Shown here: positions 21,490 to 33,151 of the stretch, piece by piece
Position numbering within the stretch: position 1 is the first letter of the stretch
Layout: each line of letters starts with the position of its first letter
Assembly (NCBI GenBank): GCA_025331125.1
Contig: JAOALB010000005.1
Location: 186,001-250,000, forward strand
DNA: 64,000 nt
Source of the DNA: Mycogone perniciosa
Taxonomy: Eukaryota; Ascomycota; Sordariomycetes; Hypocreales; Hypocreaceae
Direction: 5' to 3'
Position numbers and translations under genes: made by a program
The notes under the pieces: generated by a model
What the model was told of the DNA's origin: nothing
Database searches by the model: none
Seen by the model: the letters and a program-made list of their open reading frames with translations, nothing else

Positions 21490-23608
21490 ATGTCCGAGGT
21501 TGTCCAAGATGTCGACACTGCTGCCTTTATTGACAAGTTCTGTTCCCGTTGTTCATTAGCGATTTGTTCGAAGTCTGAAACAATTGTTACAATGAGCGAA
21601 AACAGGTATCCTTTGCCGCCTATTATGGGGGAAAATGTCGACACCGAAAACCCTCCCATGTCGGATAGTTCTGTGACTCTGGCAGCAACGGACCGCAATA
21701 GCAGTGAAAAAGTTTCATCCGACTCACCGATTGCTGAGCGAGTTGCTCAACAAGCCTCCTCAAAAAAGGGCATCAAGGTAACAATTTGACACAAAGATAT
21801 GGAGGCGCAGGGATTAATTGTGCTCATAGTGGTTCCTCGCATACATCGCTGTCATAACGTCGGTGTTGCTCTTCGCCCTTGACGCCACCATCGTGAGTTG
21901 CCCTCGACTGATAAAGTTGCATTCTAGTCTTAACATCTCAACAGGTCGCGGATATTCAACCTCAAATCCTGCAAGCGTTTGGGAATATCGACAAGTTGCC
22001 ATGGATCGGCGTCGCCTTCTCTCTCGGAACCATCGCCATCTTGCCCCAGTAAGCTCTCTCTGCACTGCAAGTAGAACTTCCAAGTGCCGGACTAACATTG
22101 ACCAGGGGAAAAGCAAACGGCGTGTTCGATATTAAATGGCTTTTCATAGCATCCGTTATCGCTTTCGAAGTCGGTAGCGTTCTTTGCGGCGCGGCGCCAA
22201 ACATGACAGCCATGATCGTCGGCCGTGCCATCAGCGGCGTTGGTGGAGCTGGCATCTACTGCGGAGGCCTGACTTATATCTCCGTCTCAACAAACGAGCG
22301 CGAAAGACCTCTGTATCTCTCTGGTATCGCTGTTGTTTGGGGTCTTGGTAGTGTCCTTGGCCCTCTCATTGGCGGTGCATTTGCTCAGAGCAAGGCGACG
22401 TGGCGATGGGCCTTCTACATCAATCCAATCATTGCCGCTGTGCTAGCACCAGTCTTCTTGTTCTGCATGCCCAGCATTGTTCTTACAGAAGCCCCGTTCT
22501 TTTGGAAATTGAGAAACACGGATTGGATTGGAATTGTTGTATTCTGCGGAGGCTCGATCTGTTACACCATGGCCATCACCTTTGGCGGGTCTGTCTACGC
22601 CTTCACCAGCGGTCGCGAGATTGCTCTCTGGGCGTTGACGGGTGTGCTCCTCATTGTTTTCATTGCCGTCACTATTTACCACCCGGGAGTATCAGCAGAA
22701 AATAAGCTGTATCCGTCTCACTTCATGAGATCACTGGAGCTCAACAACTTGCAGCTTCAGATGTTCCTCGCCGCTGGCTCCATGATGACGACTATTTACT
22801 ACACCCCGCTGCTGTTCCAGTTCACCCGAGGCGATGGCGCTTTGAAGGCTGGTGTCCGCCTCCTACCTCTCATTTGCATGATTGTATTGTTTTCCGTCGC
22901 AAATGGAGGCATCATGCCGGTCCATGGGTATCACATGCCATGGTATGTGTTCGGCAACGCCATGACTCTGATTGGATCTGCTTTGATGTGTAGGTTTACC
23001 GATTACTTCCCGCATTCTATACCATCAGAATTCCACTGACATGGAAAAGATACATCTGATGCTCATACATCGACACCGCGTCTGTATGGCTACACTGCGC
23101 TTATTGGTATTGGTGTCGGCTCTTTCATCACGGCTGGCTTCGCTGTCGTGCAAGCTCTTGTGCCGGCCCAAGAAGTCAACAATGCCGTCGGCTTCATGAG
23201 TATTGGTATGTGAACTCATATCTTTGATAGAATGCATGTCTAACTTCCAATAAAGGCCAATCTTTAGGGCAAATCTCTATCCTTGCCATTGCTGGTACCT
23301 TGTTCCAAAACATCGGCCTTAAGAAGCTCACACCACTGCTTCCGACTGCCACAGGTGGCGAAATCCTCCAGCTTCTCGCCGGCACCAGCAGTCCTTACTT
23401 TAGAAGCCTGGATGGTGATGTTCGCGAAAGGGTTATTGAGCAGATTGCGCTCTCGATTAGTAATGTGTTTGCGCTCGTCATGGCCGCCTCTGCTCTTGGA
23501 CTTGTCGCTTCTGTGTTCCTAAGCGTAAGTTTCTTTCCACCAAGTTTATTGTCAGTGATTGCTAATGCCTTTTCCCAGCGCAAGAAGCTTTATCTCGCCC
23601 CCGCCTAA
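21490..23608 (+). CDS. DHA2-type MFS exporter (14 TM)
   Basis: Seven exons splice in phase (21490-21777, 21830-21892, 21945-22048, 22106-22989, 23050-23205, 23256-23524, 23579-23608) to 597 residues. It is a drug:H+ antiporter of the DHA2 class common in fungal metabolite clusters. Markers are ALDATIVADIQP in TM1, the WIGVAFSLG and GRAISGVGGAGIYCG segments, and WRWAFYINPI, the motif C region of antiporters. It would export the pathway product across the plasma membrane and may give self-protection. The N-terminal ~100 residues are hydrophilic; the start could also be the in-frame ATG at 21592. It shares a promoter with the DUF3237 gene. Confidence 0.88.
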
Positions 23609-25305
23609 GAATTAGAATTAGGATTCACGTGGACATCAAGCCCGCTCAAAGGGTGTATCCCATCAATGAAGTTATAAACTAGTAGATCTCAAACAAAATA
23701 TCAAGAGCTAAATTCTTCCGTTTTGTCCAAGGAGTATTGGGTGGTGTTTCTTTTCAAGTGTTGAACTATTAGCCGAATCCAAGATACATAATTGATAGTC
23801 CAGGACTTCGTGCAAGTGACAGGAATCGAATGAGAGTAATTGAAAGCCTGGCACTCGGGGACACTACGCTCGCTGAAATTCCATCTTTAAGCTATCGAAG
23901 TGATTTATTGAGCATATGGTGTATCGTCTCAGGTTCATTTGAAGGGATTCTAAATCACTTGCTTTTACTTATTCTCGTAGGTATGCAACGAAGGCAATAC
24001 TTGGGCGAGTATATGATGACTGTCTATTCCCTGATAACTCTACTCTTTCTCCTAAAGAGCATCCTCTGCATTGAATAAAGGCATTTCAACAAACTGAGTG
24101 ACACACTGAATACGAAGGAGAACCTATTGCGTCAGATACTGGCTATGGGTGGCCTACTCCGTACTTTCACAGCGACTCAGCTAATTAGCATCTTAGTGCA
24201 CAACTGATAGCCCTGAGCTGGGCAATAGCGTTGAAGCTTCCGTATGGAAATGGGAAGTTTGGGGTGTTTGGCCTAGGCGCAAAGGTCTGTATGGTTATGA
24301 TGCCAAAATTGACACAGTGTTGGGTCTTGAAAATCGGCACTGGACACCTTTAGAGTTCAATACTTTATACGTCATCCATAGTCAAATTGATGGATGTTCG
24401 TGAGGCGTTAGGGATATAAATAAGTAAATTTTACTCCGTACAAGCACATGTATTTGAATCCTGCCACTGTTCGCAGATCAACAGCAAAGTTTGGCTATTT
24501 ACAGAGTACATTTGAACACCTATCCAACTGCTTGATATCGTCATACGCCCTGCCAAGCCAGGGATACTGTATCGTGGCGGCTAGATATTCCCACAATACC
24601 CCAGTCTGAGTTCTCCTAGCTTGAACGGTCTCATACCATCTAATCCGTTTGTCCGTAAAGCCAGGGGCTCCGCGTGGAGCACCGGCCCCACACCGGACCG
24701 CACGGCCCGAACCTCCGTATCAGTCTGCAACGCCCTTGTAAAATCAATGACCTTGACGATCCGGCGCTACGATGCGAGGCAACTTGCATCCTTGGGTAAT
24801 TGGTATGTGGATTGAAGTTCTAAATGGGTAAGTTTGTTATTAGATTGATCCCAAGTCACCCAAAAGGAAGCAATTTATTTTTAGAGTCCACATGCGCTGC
24901 GGACACCAAGTTGGAACTTTGTTTCCCACACCATAGTTGATACTGAGGAGGTGGCTGATATAGTGGGCTGACAATGTCATGCTATCCAGAACGCCCCCAA
25001 AATCGGAGGCCGTCCTGCTTGGGGGTAGGGCGGTATTCGCCGGACCATCCATAACGGCGAAATGGATTAGTGCATGAGAGAGATAGGAGTGTTCCCGTGA
25101 CCGGCCGGAGGGCCCAATCCTGAAGCCCGTAGCATGAGAGCGGATAGTTCAGGTCGGAAGCCGAGATGCAAGGCTTGATGTGGCAGATCAAGAAATATAA
25201 TAACTTGACATCTTCCACGTCGACTTGAACCTGTGGCTTATTCAACATCAATAGCAGCCCTTCGTTGGTCGTATATTCACCAGTACTTCCCATTGGCAAC
25301 ATAAA
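23609..25305. other. 1.7-kb intergenic region upstream of the BBE oxidase
   Basis: No gene is supported; an 82-residue hydrophobic ORF at 23830-24078 has no recognisable family. It contains TACTCCGTA words at 24155-24163 and 24432-24440, a GC-rich island at 24660-24720 with CGGACCG (24694-24700) and GCCCGAA (24705-24711), and a CCGGCCGG-containing patch near 25100. Confidence 0.5.
24694..24700. promoter_or_regulatory. CGGACCG inverted repeat
   Basis: A CGG-N-CCG site about 600 nt upstream of the BBE oxidase start, inside a GC-rich island. Confidence 0.35.
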
Positions 25306-27174
25306 ATGCATCAAACACTTGCCCTTCTCGGCTTGGCTACCGCAGCCATAGCCTCAGTCGTTGCTCCACGAGACTCGGTGAAACCAAATACTGAGTGTCG
25401 AGTCCTCCCTGGAGATACAGCCTGGCCGAAGCGATCTGAGTGGGCCAGTCTCAACAGCACGATTGAAGGACGATTGATTGCGTCGGTGCCTCTCGCCAGT
25501 GCCTGTCACGACGCTCCGTTCCACGCCTTCGATGCCTCTGTTTGTACCACTCTCCAGGGCACATGGAATGATACCAAGTTATTCCGGTATGTCTTCATCA
25601 TTACTCTTAGTGCCAGTTATTCTTACCAATACTGTTTAAGGATTAATTCACCTGCGGATTTCATGAACATGTACTTCGAAAATTACACTTGCGACGAGTT
25701 CACTCCTCGCTCTCAGCCCTGTGACCTAGGAAATCATGCTAGTTACGTCATAAAAGTGACTGGCGCTGCGGATATTCAAGCTGGCATCAAGTTCGCCAGG
25801 AAACACAATGTGCGGCTGGTTGTCAAGAACACTGGTCATGAGTAAGCTCCTTATCTCAAAACTGAGACCTCTTGGGCCTTGGCTAACGAATGTAGCTACT
25901 TGGGCAAGTCTACAGGGAAGGGTGGTCTGTCCCTCTGGACACACAATTTAAAATCGACCGAATTCATCGCCAACTACAGGTCTCCTCACTATAATGGTCC
26001 TGCTATTAAACTCGGCGCCGGTGTGGAGGGTTTCGAGGCTTATGCCGCTGCCAATCACACTGGAAACCGTATTGTTGGCGGCTCATGTCCCACAGTTGGC
26101 ATTTCTGGAGGCTACAGCCAAGGTGGTGGTCATTCAACACTCGCCAGCGCATACGGTCTTGCTGCAGATAACGTCTTGGAGTGGGAGGTTGTCACCATGG
26201 ACGGACGCCATATTGTTGCTACCCCGACGAAGAACTCTGACCTCTACTGGGCCATGAGCGGCGGCGGTGGTGGTACCTACGCTGTTGCTCTGTCTATGAC
26301 GAGCAGGCTTCACAAGGACAGCATAGTTGGTGGTGCCTCTCTAACCTTCAACGACACCAAAGTTGGAAATGAGGCTTTCTGGGAGGCTGTGGGCTCGTAT
26401 CACAGGCTTCTGCCCGACTTCGTTGACACCGGAAGTTCATCCACCTACACCATCACCAATTCGAAGTTTGTCTCCTGGGGTATTACCATGCCCGGCTCCG
26501 ACCTTGACGAAGTCAACACTCTGATGAAACCCTTCATTGACGACCTCAAGAAGCGTGGCATCGACTACCAATATCATCCTCGTGTTGCGCCAAACTTCTT
26601 TGACCACTACTCCTTCTACTTCGGACCTCTGCCTGAGGGATTCTCCGACTACGCTCCTTTCACCGGCAGCCGCATCATCCCACGAAAGCTTTTGGCTGAC
26701 CCTGTGACTAACCCAGCTGTCATGGGTGCTCTTCGCAACGCAACACTCTCCCCAGGCTGGTCCCTCCTAGCCTGCCAGGCACTCAACGTCTCTCACCAGG
26801 CCCATTCTGATAATGCCGTCCTGCCTGCTTGGCGCGACTCCCTCGCCGTCTGCCTCACGCCTGGTTTCTGGGATCCCAAGGCTACCCCTGCTCAGATGGA
26901 TGCCCGCCAAGACTATGCTGCGAATGTCCTGCAGCCCATGCTTGATGCAGCTACCCCTGGTGGCGGCGTTTACTTGAATGAGGCCAACTACCAGCAGCAC
27001 AACTGGCAGAAGGAGTTTTATGGAAGCAATTACCCTCAGCTTTTGAAGGTTAAGCAGAAGTACGACCCTGAGGGACTGCTCTATGCCCATACTGCTGTTG
27101 GCAGCGAGGCTTGGTATCAGAATGACAATGCCAGGCTATGCCGCTCTGCTCCGTTGCAAGGCGGCAGATACTGA
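25306..27174 (+). CDS. Secreted BBE-like FAD oxidase with bicovalent flavin
   Basis: Three exons (25306-25586, 25641-25841, 25896-27174) give 586 residues. The N-terminus MHQTLALLGLATAAIASVVA is a signal peptide. The FAD-binding PCMH domain follows: the His of KNTGHDY and the Cys of GGSCPTVGISGGYSQGGGH are the positions that carry the 8-alpha-histidyl and 6-S-cysteinyl flavin bonds in berberine-bridge enzymes. The C-terminal BBE box contains YLNEANYQQHNWQKEFYGSNY. Such enzymes perform two-electron oxidations with O2 and in fungal clusters can drive ring closure (Sol5 of solanapyrone is the classic case). The first intron is 54 nt and in frame, so retention would add 18 residues. Its target is presumably a PKS-derived intermediate. 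Confidence 0.92.
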
Positions 27175-27906
27175 GGTTCCTAAAGATCATATAATTGGGA
27201 GATGACCTTGGGAACATGACGCTCTTTATGTGTAGTTAGGCATTGGTTAAGGAGAGGGTATTACGGATAACAGGTGATTGAGATAGATGATGTTTGAGCA
27301 TTAACTAATTGCGAGAAAAGAGGATATGTTTTAGATTTAGACATTTCAATTACACTTATGGATTAATTCTTACTTTCTCAATCAGATCAGTAGGGCAGGT
27401 ACAGTGATTCAAGGTGGTCATTTGTCTGTATCGCGCGTAACATTGCACTATTGCGGGTCCTCCGAGATGACAAGGAAATATTGCAAGCAGAATAATGATG
27501 GCGACCAGTGTAATGTCTAACCAAGTTGCTACAATGAAGAACACAGAGAATCCAAAATATTCAACAAAAGAGAAAAATATTGCAAAATGCCTCAATTGAT
27601 ACTGGCGTTCATTAGGAAGTCTGGTAGGAGAACATCTTCGATGAGTAGCAGTCATTTCCCTCATCAATTACTTCGTACAATAGTCTATTTATGAATTGCT
27701 TCTTTGATACAAGGAGAAAAAAAGAACGAAAATATGCAGAGTTCTCGAACGGAGGACTCCGTATGAACAAGCCTCCGTATGAACAAGCCAATCCTTCGCC
27801 CTGCTGAACATCCCCTCCGAGAGATGCCGCACAATGACGCAAGTTCCTATCAGTGGCTTTCATCTCCATAGCCACCTTTAATATTAAGAGCGCCACTTAT
27901 GACTGA
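27175..27906. other. Convergent intergenic gap
   Basis: 3' flanks of the BBE and FMO genes. It includes a short direct repeat of CTCCGTATGAACAAGCC near 27757-27790. No gene is seen. Confidence 0.45.
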
Positions 27907-29866
27907 TCAGTTGAAACCCAGGGGCTTAACAGAAGTGCTGTGGCTATGCGCAAGCGAGGTCTTGCTGAGCCCATCCGCATCGACAGAGACGATACTGTTA
28001 ACTGATATGGGCGTCAAGGTTCCGGAGGCAGTGCCCTCAGATTCTTGCTTCTTGGCCATCGCCTGGCAGAATTCATTAATGATGCCTTTGTACTCGCGAG
28101 GATATGCTGGTTCGAAGAGGTTGGCGAACCAGTTCCTCTTCCGTCGGGTGTTAATCCCAAGGTCTGTAAGGAGGGTGTCGATGTACTGATATGTTGTTAG
28201 CGTCCTGGTCCGAATCTGATGGATATGGGTGAGTGAACTTACGGGAAGAAAGTCGTAGATAGCATAAGCATGCTTTCGACCTTGGGCGACGTATCGCTTG
28301 CGCGACCAGGCGTTCCATTCAGCCACTTCATGCTCCATCTCCTCCTGTGAGGGGAGATCATTCAGCCCAAGGAGAAAGGCAGCACCCCATAGTGCTTGGA
28401 CTTCGGAGACTGTCGGGGTAAAGATGGAGTGGATGAAACCGGGGAAAATGATCGATCTATCCCCCTGGGCTGCGAGCTTGGGGACAATGAGCCTTCTGTA
28501 GTGCTTGCTTGGGCCGTGGAGGAGTTTCCGTCCACCAGCTGTCTCCTCACGATCGAATCCCCTATTACCAAAAGGAGAGTTCTTTAGGTAGGGGAGAAGC
28601 TCATCGACGGTTTCTTCTGCTCCAGTGTCAAGTTTAGCCCATTTATCTTCCTCGGCGGGGTCTGGGATAAGACCGCACTGCTGCTGTAACTCCTCGCCGA
28701 AGACCTGAAAGGATTTATCGAACCCAGTACAGAGAATTATGTAGTCCGTTTGGAAGCTGCTGCCATTCTTGAGATTGACTTTGTTGCCATCTCTGAGCGA
28801 CTCGATGTCAGTCCGGTGGACTGTGCAGTCACCTCGATGGAAGGTGTGCCAGAAGAGCGGTACACTGGCAGCTCCTAGACCAGCATTTGCCCAGAAGATC
28901 CCATTTCCTTCAGGCATTGGTCTCAGTTTCTTTGCGTTCTCGGACTTGGAGTAGCCGGCGTGTCTGTCGGCAATCCAGTTCACGATAAGCCAGAAGATCC
29001 AGGCGATGAACCGTCCAAGTATTGTCCTCTGGATGAACTGATGACCTGCCCCATCCGTGCTCATGATACTCATTCCCATAAGTGCAGTGAACCTCGTGGT
29101 GACGACATCCATGGTGTTTGCAATGCCAAGGAGATTGGGTGGCATGAGAGCCAGGGGCCCAGAGCCATCCTCTCGGATGATCCAATCAACCTTCTTCCCA
29201 GCCTTCAATAGGAGAAAGACAGTGTCGTATGAAGATTTGGCACCCCCGACGACAGTCGCCGACTGGATCTTGTCGAGGGCATCAAGGTGTATACCCGTCT
29301 TGCAAGAGTGAATGATGGGCGAGTTGAAGTGATTCTTGGGCCAGATCGGAATGACAGGATGCGAGGTCGCTCCGGAGGCATAGATGAGTTTCTCGCAATC
29401 TATGGGGGTCTTTCCAGCGAGCTCAAGATGCCATCCTCCGCTGCTGGTACGGGAGACATTTGTCACGGTGGTTCGCAGACGGGTCCGCCGGACAAGGTCA
29501 TAATCCCAAGCAAAGTCGTTAAGGTATGTATGGATGGTGTCGCCAGAAATGTATCCATCTTCAGTGATACCCTCATGGCGCATGGGGTAGAATGAGTACT
29601 CGAAAAGGCCATGCTTAATCTGGGCGTAGAGGCTTGGATAGATCTTCTCAGCACTCCAGACACCACCAATCGAGGCTTGTTCGTCTAGAATGACAAGGTT
29701 GGCCGAGGGTTCGAAGTCGAGATATGTTTTTGCGGAAATAAGACCATTCCAGCCTGATGATCACCGGTTAGTTCATGTAATATAGGCGTAGGTATGAGCA
29801 CAAAAGAACCCTGAACATACCGGCACCCACGACGACGACGTCTACTTGCTCTGCCGTAGAACCCAT
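27907..29866 (-). CDS. Flavin-containing monooxygenase (FMO-like)
   Basis: Exons 29866-29821, 29753-28243 and 28185-27907 give 611 residues in phase. The first exon encodes VDVVVVGAG, completed by WNG in exon 2, the FAD dinucleotide fold; TVVGGAKSSYD (genomic ~29210-29260) is the NADPH-side fold. LIYASGATS and YIILCTGFDKSF are the typical strand-turn segments of FMO and Baeyer-Villiger families. There is one hydrophobic stretch (FIAWIFWLIVNWIA) and no signal peptide. It would oxygenate the polyketide (epoxidation, hydroxylation or Baeyer-Villiger insertion). The second intron is 57 nt and in frame. The gene is divergent from the membrane-protein gene. Confidence 0.9.
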
Positions 29867-30436
29867 ATTCGACAATAATCCGTATTATTAAAGCAGTGAA
29901 CTCGCTATAATCTCAAAGATGAAACGGACGTGTCTGGATCGTCATTAGTTGGACCGGACAGAACTTCACCGCAAGCAGCTCCCCTCCTCTTTATGATAGC
30001 CGGGTTTTCATCTGCTCCTGCATTCGCTTAGAACCCGATTGTTACGTATTCTCTAAGACTATTAAGATCTAGCATAAGGAGAAATCCGTGGCAAAACGGG
30101 ACTGTCTACTACTTTGCCTTCGGTGGTCGCGCGGGGACTGCGGACCGCCAGCGTTAGATCTCGGAGGTTGCGGCTCCGCCATTGAACCCAGGATGCAAGT
30201 CCATCCTCCCGAATCCACACACGGAGATCAATTCCCTCAAAGGATCTATCAATGTGTACAAGCGGGTTTTCGGTATCGTGAGTTCCATTCGGTATTCTAG
30301 AATGTGATGTTGTGTCTTCACCTAGATATGTACGCAGTAGCGGTTGGTATAAAACTGTGATTTTTGGTCCTTGGGGTGGTTAACCGCCTGTCCCGTGGGC
30401 CTGCAGTGATTCCCATTCTTCCATTGCAAAATTAAA
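29867..30436. promoter_or_regulatory. Divergent promoter of FMO and membrane-protein genes
   Basis: A 570-nt divergent intergenic region with a GC-rich island at about 30115-30185. The island contains CGGACCG (30141-30147) followed by CGGAGGTT, the reverse complement of a word in the island upstream of the BBE oxidase. Confidence 0.45.
30141..30147. promoter_or_regulatory. CGGACCG inverted repeat
   Basis: A CGG-N-CCG site between two divergent cluster genes, 275 nt and 290 nt from the two starts. Confidence 0.4.
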
Positions 30437-31592
30437 ATGGCTGTTGCAGTTCAATCTTCAGTCATGGCATTGCCTGATCCCTACTACGTCTTCCGTGCGT
30501 TTACAGGCTTCGGTTTCCTCACCCAATGGGTCGTCATGATCACGAATGGCTCATTTGTAGCCATGCTCTTGACGAACTGGAAAGGTGTGTTCCCCACGGG
30601 AACCCTTGTTAAGACTTCATGGACAGGTGTCTGGCCTGTTGACTTTGTGCTGGGCCTTCTTGTTGTGTTCTTCGGGGCCGTCAACAACATAGCCGACTTG
30701 CCCGATATTGGGCCCTTCTTAATGCTAGTCGATCTGGTCTTTGCTCTGGTCGTCTTCAACATGATGACCTTGATCGAGGACAGGCGAAACAGAAAAACCG
30801 GTTTGCTTCGATAGTAAGTCTCATCAGGTAGAACCCTAAACAAGAGCCCTAAGCTAACATATCCATAGCCCTGCATACTGGCAATTCCTGTGGAACTGGT
30901 GCGGCGCAGCGTCTGTCCTGCCTGTTTACTCACACTTGTATCTCGCAAAGAGGTCAACCAAATGCCCGCGTCTACCAAATGATCAGGCACAGGCTCTTCC
31001 ACTGACTGCTCTTTGGAGCGTCATCATCTCACTTCCTCTCCTGGTGCCCGCAGCTCTTGGTGCCACCCCCTTTCAGATCCAAGACGGTGTTGTTATCTGG
31101 TTCTTCGGGCCTATCACTCTTGGCCTCTTCCAAGATCTGGCCAGCGTCTTCTTCTCAAACGACGTGGACAAGGGTATCAGGAAGCCAGTTACACTCAGTT
31201 ACTGGATTGTCGGTCTTGTGAGCGCTGCAGTCCACATTGGCGTCGCTCTATGGACTTGTCTCTCCCCCGGACTGACCTGGAGTCGAATCTACTGGCCAAA
31301 CCATGCCGCAGTTCAGGGCGGTCCGACGTTCATGACCGAGGGAGCGATGCTCTTCATGCAGTACGATCACGTCGTCATCTACTTCTGCGTGTTTGCCCTG
31401 GGGCTGTACATGCTACGTCTTGGTAAGACTCCAAGGGTATCATTGCCTGAGGAGAAACCGAAGACTTGTTGGCCTATGACGACTCTGACGGCCATCACAG
31501 CGATAGCCGGGCCTGGGGCTGGGCTGGCGTGGCTGCTTTGCCAGAAGGAACGGGAGTTGGATGAGGCAGTCAGCCAGCAGAAGATGAACTAA
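30437..31592 (+). CDS. Polytopic membrane protein of unknown function in the PKS cluster
   Basis: Two exons (30437-30813 and 30869-31592) give 366 residues with about eight to nine hydrophobic segments and no signal peptide. Conserved-looking polar patches lie at segment edges: NNIADLPDIGPFLMLVD, LIEDRRNRK, WNWCGAASVLPVYSHLYL and MTEGAMLFMQYDHVVIYF. It shows none of the MFS, P450 or UbiA DDXXD signatures. I do not recognise the family. Its size and helix number recall membrane cyclases and uncharacterised integral membrane proteins of fungal meroterpenoid and indole-diterpene clusters, so a membrane cyclase, isomerase or transport accessory role is possible. It lies between the divergent FMO and the PKS. 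Confidence 0.85.
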
Positions 31593-33151
31593 GGCAGACT
31601 ATCAGTGATTAGAGATGGTGTATTTTTTTAGAGAGAAATGGTGGTGAGGCTATGTCCAAAGAAGACTGCAGGTTGTGGAAGCGCAAGCAAGGAGAATATT
31701 TGGACAAGTGAGGCTGACATCTGTCCGATATTGAATGGGGATGCAACCGTGGGCAATGGAACATTACAGTGAAGAGCGTTGGACCTATAGTGAATGCCGC
31801 CGCTAAAGGATAGGAGAGAGGCGGCTCCAGCGCTAAGGACCGCCTGGGGGGACACGGTCCGCCCTATGCATGTGATCTGTATAGTATGGAATCTTCAAGA
31901 TGCAAAATATCCGGTAGAATAAACAGTGATCTATTTATTTTATTTCATTTACTATGATCTGTATCATCTACTGGTTTCTTTGTGTTACCCAACTGGTGAA
32001 ATGTGATACCTATGCACCGGTGATAGCTTTCCTGTACATCTCTATAGACTGGATTTTGACATGATACATTCAGACAAGCCAACACATTTACCTCGGCGTG
32101 AGCAAAGACTATGACTCTATTAATCTTATTAGTAGTATTTCTTTTTTATTATCATCTATCTATATACTCCGTACACATGCAAGATGTGGTATTGCGTACT
32201 AATGCCATTAAATTTAGCATATTTGCGGCGTTTCTACTCCGCACGGAGCAGTACTTTGTACAGTCACGTCACCACACCACCTAGCGGTTCTGCAGTGCCG
32301 CCAAAAATTCCGTCATCATAGAGGCACTACATCACCACCATCTCAACACCAGCAAATCGGCGTTACTATTTTTCGCAACATGTCCAGCCTCGTCTCTACG
32401 CCTGTCCGCCTCGTTACACACTTCGCAGCCTCGCAGCCTCGGAGAGAGTGACCCGGAGAGAAGTCCCGGGTCTCCTAACCATGATAGGCAGACCGAGGAC
32501 TCTGACTCCTGAGCCACAACGCGCGCACTTTCGGGTGCGTCTCCGCCGCACGACTCCGTCTCTCGGCGGTGGCTTTCTTGCATGAAGGGTAGATGGAGCT
32601 TTGGTAATGATTGTGAGTCGTGGGTGGAATCAAAGACGTGCGCATACGCCTTTGACGGTGCGGCTGATTGCGCCTTGATGCTGATCTCCCACGTTCGTTC
32701 CAAAGGTTTGGACTCCGTCCCTACTCGCTGATACCTCCTGCTGCATTCTCATACCTCCGTGATGAGGCTGTAGTCACCATGCGCCATCATGGTTCTATTC
32801 TCGGTAGCCAAAGCCTGCGAGAAAGATCGCGACACAGGTTGAGGCTCCGTCCAAGCCAGGAAGGCTTTTTCGAAATGATGCCATGTGTCTCTCGACATAG
32901 CAATCATGGTGGCTCAACTTAGAAGTGATGTGCAACGTCCGATTGAGGTGCTGAGGAACCCTGAAATGGATATAATGATCCCATCTTCTTCGACTTGAAA
33001 CTCTTACTCTCATCTCCTCCATCCTCACTCTCAACATCATCAGCCTAGACAACCGGCGCAAGCACCCTGCAAACAACTTCATAGACTCCCAAGACAACTC
33101 ATCTACATAGATTTCTTTTCCCTTTTCTTCTACCTTCTCTTATTTTTCAAA
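31593..33151. promoter_or_regulatory. 1.5-kb upstream region of the PKS
   Basis: No gene is seen. It holds CGGTCCG at 31855-31861, TACTCCGTA at 32165-32173 and a CCCGGG-containing GC-rich patch near 32450-32600. A pyrimidine-rich leader (about 33107-33145) precedes the PKS start. Confidence 0.45.
31855..31861. promoter_or_regulatory. CGGTCCG inverted repeat
   Basis: A CGG-N-CCG site upstream of the PKS and downstream of the membrane-protein gene. A related AGGACCGCC lies just before it, near 31837. Confidence 0.35.

Noticed and set aside
23830..24078. An 82-residue hydrophobic ORF
   Set aside because: Leu-rich with no family, neighbour or start context; could be chance in AT-rich DNA.
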